A stretch of 64,000 nt of DNA from Rhizobium leguminosarum (GTDB lineage: Bacteria; Pseudomonadota; Alphaproteobacteria; Rhizobiales; Rhizobiaceae). The notes beneath the pieces were generated by a model. It saw nothing but the letters and a program-made list of their open reading frames with translations. It searched no databases and was not told where the DNA came from. Shown here one piece after another: positions 62,228-64,000 of the stretch. The translations under genes were made by a program, and so were the position numbers. The stretch is taken from contig NZ_LWBS01000120.1 of assembly GCF_001652265.1 (NCBI RefSeq), positions 21,431 through 85,430 of the forward strand. The letters run 5' to 3'. Position 1 is the stretch's first letter. The number at the start of each line of letters is the position of its first letter.

Positions 62228-63511
62228 ATGGCGATCCTTCCGCCCGGTTTCATATCGGACCGCTCGGGCAATTTAGGCATCATGACGGCGCTGCTGGTCG
62301 TACCGCTCTTCGGTGCGGCCGGGATGGCGGTGGATATTGCCCATGCGCTCAGCCTGAGGACACAGCTTTACGCCGCCGCCGATGCTGCCGCCGTCGGTTC
62401 GATCGCCGAGAAATCCGGCGCGGTCGCAGCCGCCATGACCATGAGCGGCAACGGCACGATCTCGCTCGGCAGAGACGACGCCCGCAGCATTTTCATGTCT
62501 CAAATGTCCGGGGAGCTGACCGACGTTCATGTCGATCTCGGCATCGACGTCATCAAGACCGCCAACAAGCTGAATTCGCAGGTTTCCTTCAGCGCGACCG
62601 TGCCCACCACCTTCATGCGCATCCTCGGCCGGGACTCGATTACGATCTCAGGCTCCGCAGCGGCCGAATATCAAACCGCCGCCTTCATGGATTTCTACAT
62701 CCTGCTCGACAACACGCCGTCCATGGGCGTCGGCGCAACCGCGACCGACGTTTCCAAGCTGCAGGCCAAAACAGGCTGCGCCTTTGCCTGCCATCAGATG
62801 GACCAGAGTACCAACAATTACACCATCGCCAAGAGCCTCGGCGTCGCCATGCGCATCGACGTCGTGCGCCAGGCAACCCAGGCATTGACCGATACGGCCA
62901 AGACCGAACGCGTCAGCAGCGACCAGTTCCGCATGGGCGTCTATACTTTCGGCACCAAAGCCGAAGACGCCAAGCTGACGACGATCTCCAGCCCCACCTC
63001 CGATCTGACGAAGGTGAAGAATTACACCGACGCCGTCGACCTGATGACCATTCCCTACCAGAACTACAACCAGGACCAGCTCACGAGCTTCGATAGCGCT
63101 CTGACCCAGATGAATACCATCATCGATCCAGCCGGTGACGGCACGTCGAATATCAGCCCCGAAAAGATCCTGTTCTTCGTTTCCGATGGCGTCGGCGACA
63201 GCTACAAGCCGTCGACATGCACCAAGAAGACGACCGGCGGCCGCTGTCAGGAACCGATCGACACCTCCTTCTGCAAGCCGCTGAAGGATCGCGGCGTCAA
63301 GATCGCCGTGCTCTACACCACCTACCTGCCGTTGCCGAGCAACGATTGGTACAACAAATGGATCAGCCCCTTTCAGAGCGAGATTCCGACGAAGATGCAG
63401 GCATGCGCTTCGCCCGGCCTCTATTTCGAGGTGACGCCGACCCAAGGTATCGCCGATGCAATGAAAGCGCTTTTCCTGAAGGTCATCCGGGCGCCGCGCA
63501 TCACCAGCTAG
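62228..63511 (+). CDS. TadG-like pilus-associated protein with von Willebrand A domain
   Basis: The 427 residues start with a Tad-type N-terminal membrane helix (about 15-38, LGIMTALLVVPLFGAAGMAVDIAHAL) preceded by DRSGN, as in TadE/TadG. A vWA-like domain follows, with a MIDAS-like DNTPSMG near residue 160 and ILFFVSDGVGD. Extra Cys pairs (GCAFACH) suggest disulfides outside the membrane. Such proteins belong to Flp pilus systems, but no other tad gene is present, so this may be an orphan copy. GGGGAC precedes the ATG. Confidence 0.88.
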   Translation: MAILPPGFISDRSGNLGIMTALLVVPLFGAAGMAVDIAHALSLRTQLYAAADAAAVGSIAEKSGAVAAAMTMSGNGTISLGRDDARSIFMSQMSGELTDVHVDLGIDVIKTANKLNSQVSFSATVPTTFMRILGRDSITISGSAAAEYQTAAFMDFYILLDNTPSMGVGATATDVSKLQAKTGCAFACHQMDQSTNNYTIAKSLGVAMRIDVVRQATQALTDTAKTERVSSDQFRMGVYTFGTKAEDAKLTTISSPTSDLTKVKNYTDAVDLMTIPYQNYNQDQLTSFDSALTQMNTIIDPAGDGTSNISPEKILFFVSDGVGDSYKPSTCTKKTTGGRCQEPIDTSFCKPLKDRGVKIAVLYTTYLPLPSNDWYNKWISPFQSEIPTKMQACASPGLYFEVTPTQGIADAMKALFLKVIRAPRITS

Positions 63512-63527
63512 CCCGAATCTCTCAAAG

Positions 63528-64000
63528 TAAGGGGTGCATCGGGGCTGCGAATCTGAGAAACTGCTTTTGCTACAAAGGCTTACCAGATTCGCTAAGGAGG
63601 CCCCGATGCAAACAGACTGTATCTCCGCGCAGTTGGAATTTAAAGGCTTCGACGGCCACAAAGTCGTCGCTGGTTTCGACGGCGGCGCGATCACCTCGGA
63701 TGCCGGTGCGCTGCTGCTTCGTCACGTCGATGCGGCCATCGGGCTGTTCGACCGGGTGGCCGCCTGCTTCGTTGATGGCCGCGATCGCAAGTGCACGGTC
63801 CACAGCACCCGCACGCTGGTCGGGCAGCGCATTGCGGCGATCGCGCTGGGCTACGAGGATGTCGATGATCACGACACGCTGCGCCACGACCCGGTGCTTG
63901 CGCTGCTGTCGGAGCGGCTGACGCCGAAGCGACAGGACTGTGCGGTGCTTGCCGGCAAATCCACGTTGAACCGGCTGGAGCACGGCCGCCCCGGCGCGCC
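63528..64000 (+). mobile_element. IS1380-family insertion sequence (right part outside window)
   Basis: The element appears to begin shortly after the TadG-like gene (about 63528-63545), where GGGGTGCATCGGGGCTGCG looks like a terminal region, and continues past the window edge. The right end is not visible, so terminal repeats and target duplication cannot be checked. Confidence 0.7.
63606..64000 (+). CDS. IS1380-family transposase, N-terminal part
   Basis: The first 131 codons are visible. The sequence GGAITSDAGALLLRHVD and the segment RHDPVLALLSERL, followed by LAGKSTLNRLEHG, are the conserved N-terminal blocks of IS1380 (DDE transposase group 1) proteins. The first catalytic Asp is expected soon after the window edge. 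AAGGAGG stands just before the ATG. No frameshift is seen in the visible part. Confidence 0.93.
   Translation, partial: MQTDCISAQLEFKGFDGHKVVAGFDGGAITSDAGALLLRHVDAAIGLFDRVAACFVDGRDRKCTVHSTRTLVGQRIAAIALGYEDVDDHDTLRHDPVLALLSERLTPKRQDCAVLAGKSTLNRLEHGRPGA

Overview
The window is high-GC alphaproteobacterial chromosome, almost certainly from the Rhizobium etli / R. leguminosarum group. Support comes from the closely Rhizobium-like RecA, AlaS, DksA and CckA, a giant growth-pole-ring type protein of polar-growing Rhizobiales, an SOS box of the TTG-N11-CAA form used by rhizobial recA, and many rhizobial intergenic palindromes. Most of the window is ordinary core genome with densely packed genes. The only active-looking mobile DNA is an IS1380-type transposase entering at the right edge.

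Layout. 1-8.1 kb: end of a glutathione transferase gene, AraC/GyrI-like regulator, alaS, recA with its SOS promoter, and the pseudouridine catabolic pair psuK-psuG. 8.1-17.2 kb: the cell-cycle hybrid kinase cckA, a FliO-like gene divergent from it, a frameshifted DUF1062 gene, a DksA-family gene lacking most zinc cysteines, a SixA-like phosphatase, and the ycjX-ycjF stress pair. 17.4-21.8 kb: a small exported protein, the folP-folB-folK operon, a DUF922 protein, a [2Fe-2S] ferredoxin and an Hpt protein. 22.2-29.1 kb: one 2282-residue membrane-anchored repeat protein (GPR/RgsE type) with a consensus CtrA site upstream. 29.4-40.1 kb: a free-standing class II tRNA-synthetase-like protein, a D,D-carboxypeptidase, an Mla-type lipid transport operon (mlaE with STAS domain, mlaF, mlaD, lipoprotein), a dipeptide epimerase and a converging MFS carrier, an LpxH-like phosphoesterase and a histidine phosphatase. 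40.2-49.5 kb: FAD oxidoreductase, LysR regulator with divergent NAD(P)-binding reductase, malic enzyme, RNase H-like protein, DUF2865 protein, and bluB under a cobalamin riboswitch that abuts a truncated MFS gene and a transposase scrap. 49.8-64 kb: chemoreceptor plus secreted Cache-like protein, a type I DAHP synthase gene broken by an in-frame TGA but preceded by a complete-looking attenuator, a TolB-like propeller protein, nadE, DUF1003, VOC and GFA proteins, an ABC exporter, the class II DAHP synthase, a TadG-like protein and the IS1380 transposase.

Strongest observations. At 52510-52676, upstream of the type I DAHP synthase, a 24-codon peptide with five Tyr, one Phe and one Trp codons in an 11-codon stretch is followed by an intrinsic terminator and a possible alternative antiterminator pairing. 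The predicted promoter places transcription start on the AUG, as known for rhizobial trpL. The regulated gene has TGA where the family normally has Cys, while an unrelated class II DAHP synthase lies 8 kb away. The second is the giant GPR-type protein with nine uninterrupted 44-residue (4 x 11) repeats. The third is the solitary class II aminoacyl-tRNA-synthetase-like protein.

Limits: no database searches were possible. Family names come from motif and sequence recognition, starts were chosen from ribosome-binding sites and family length, and RNA structures were paired by eye.
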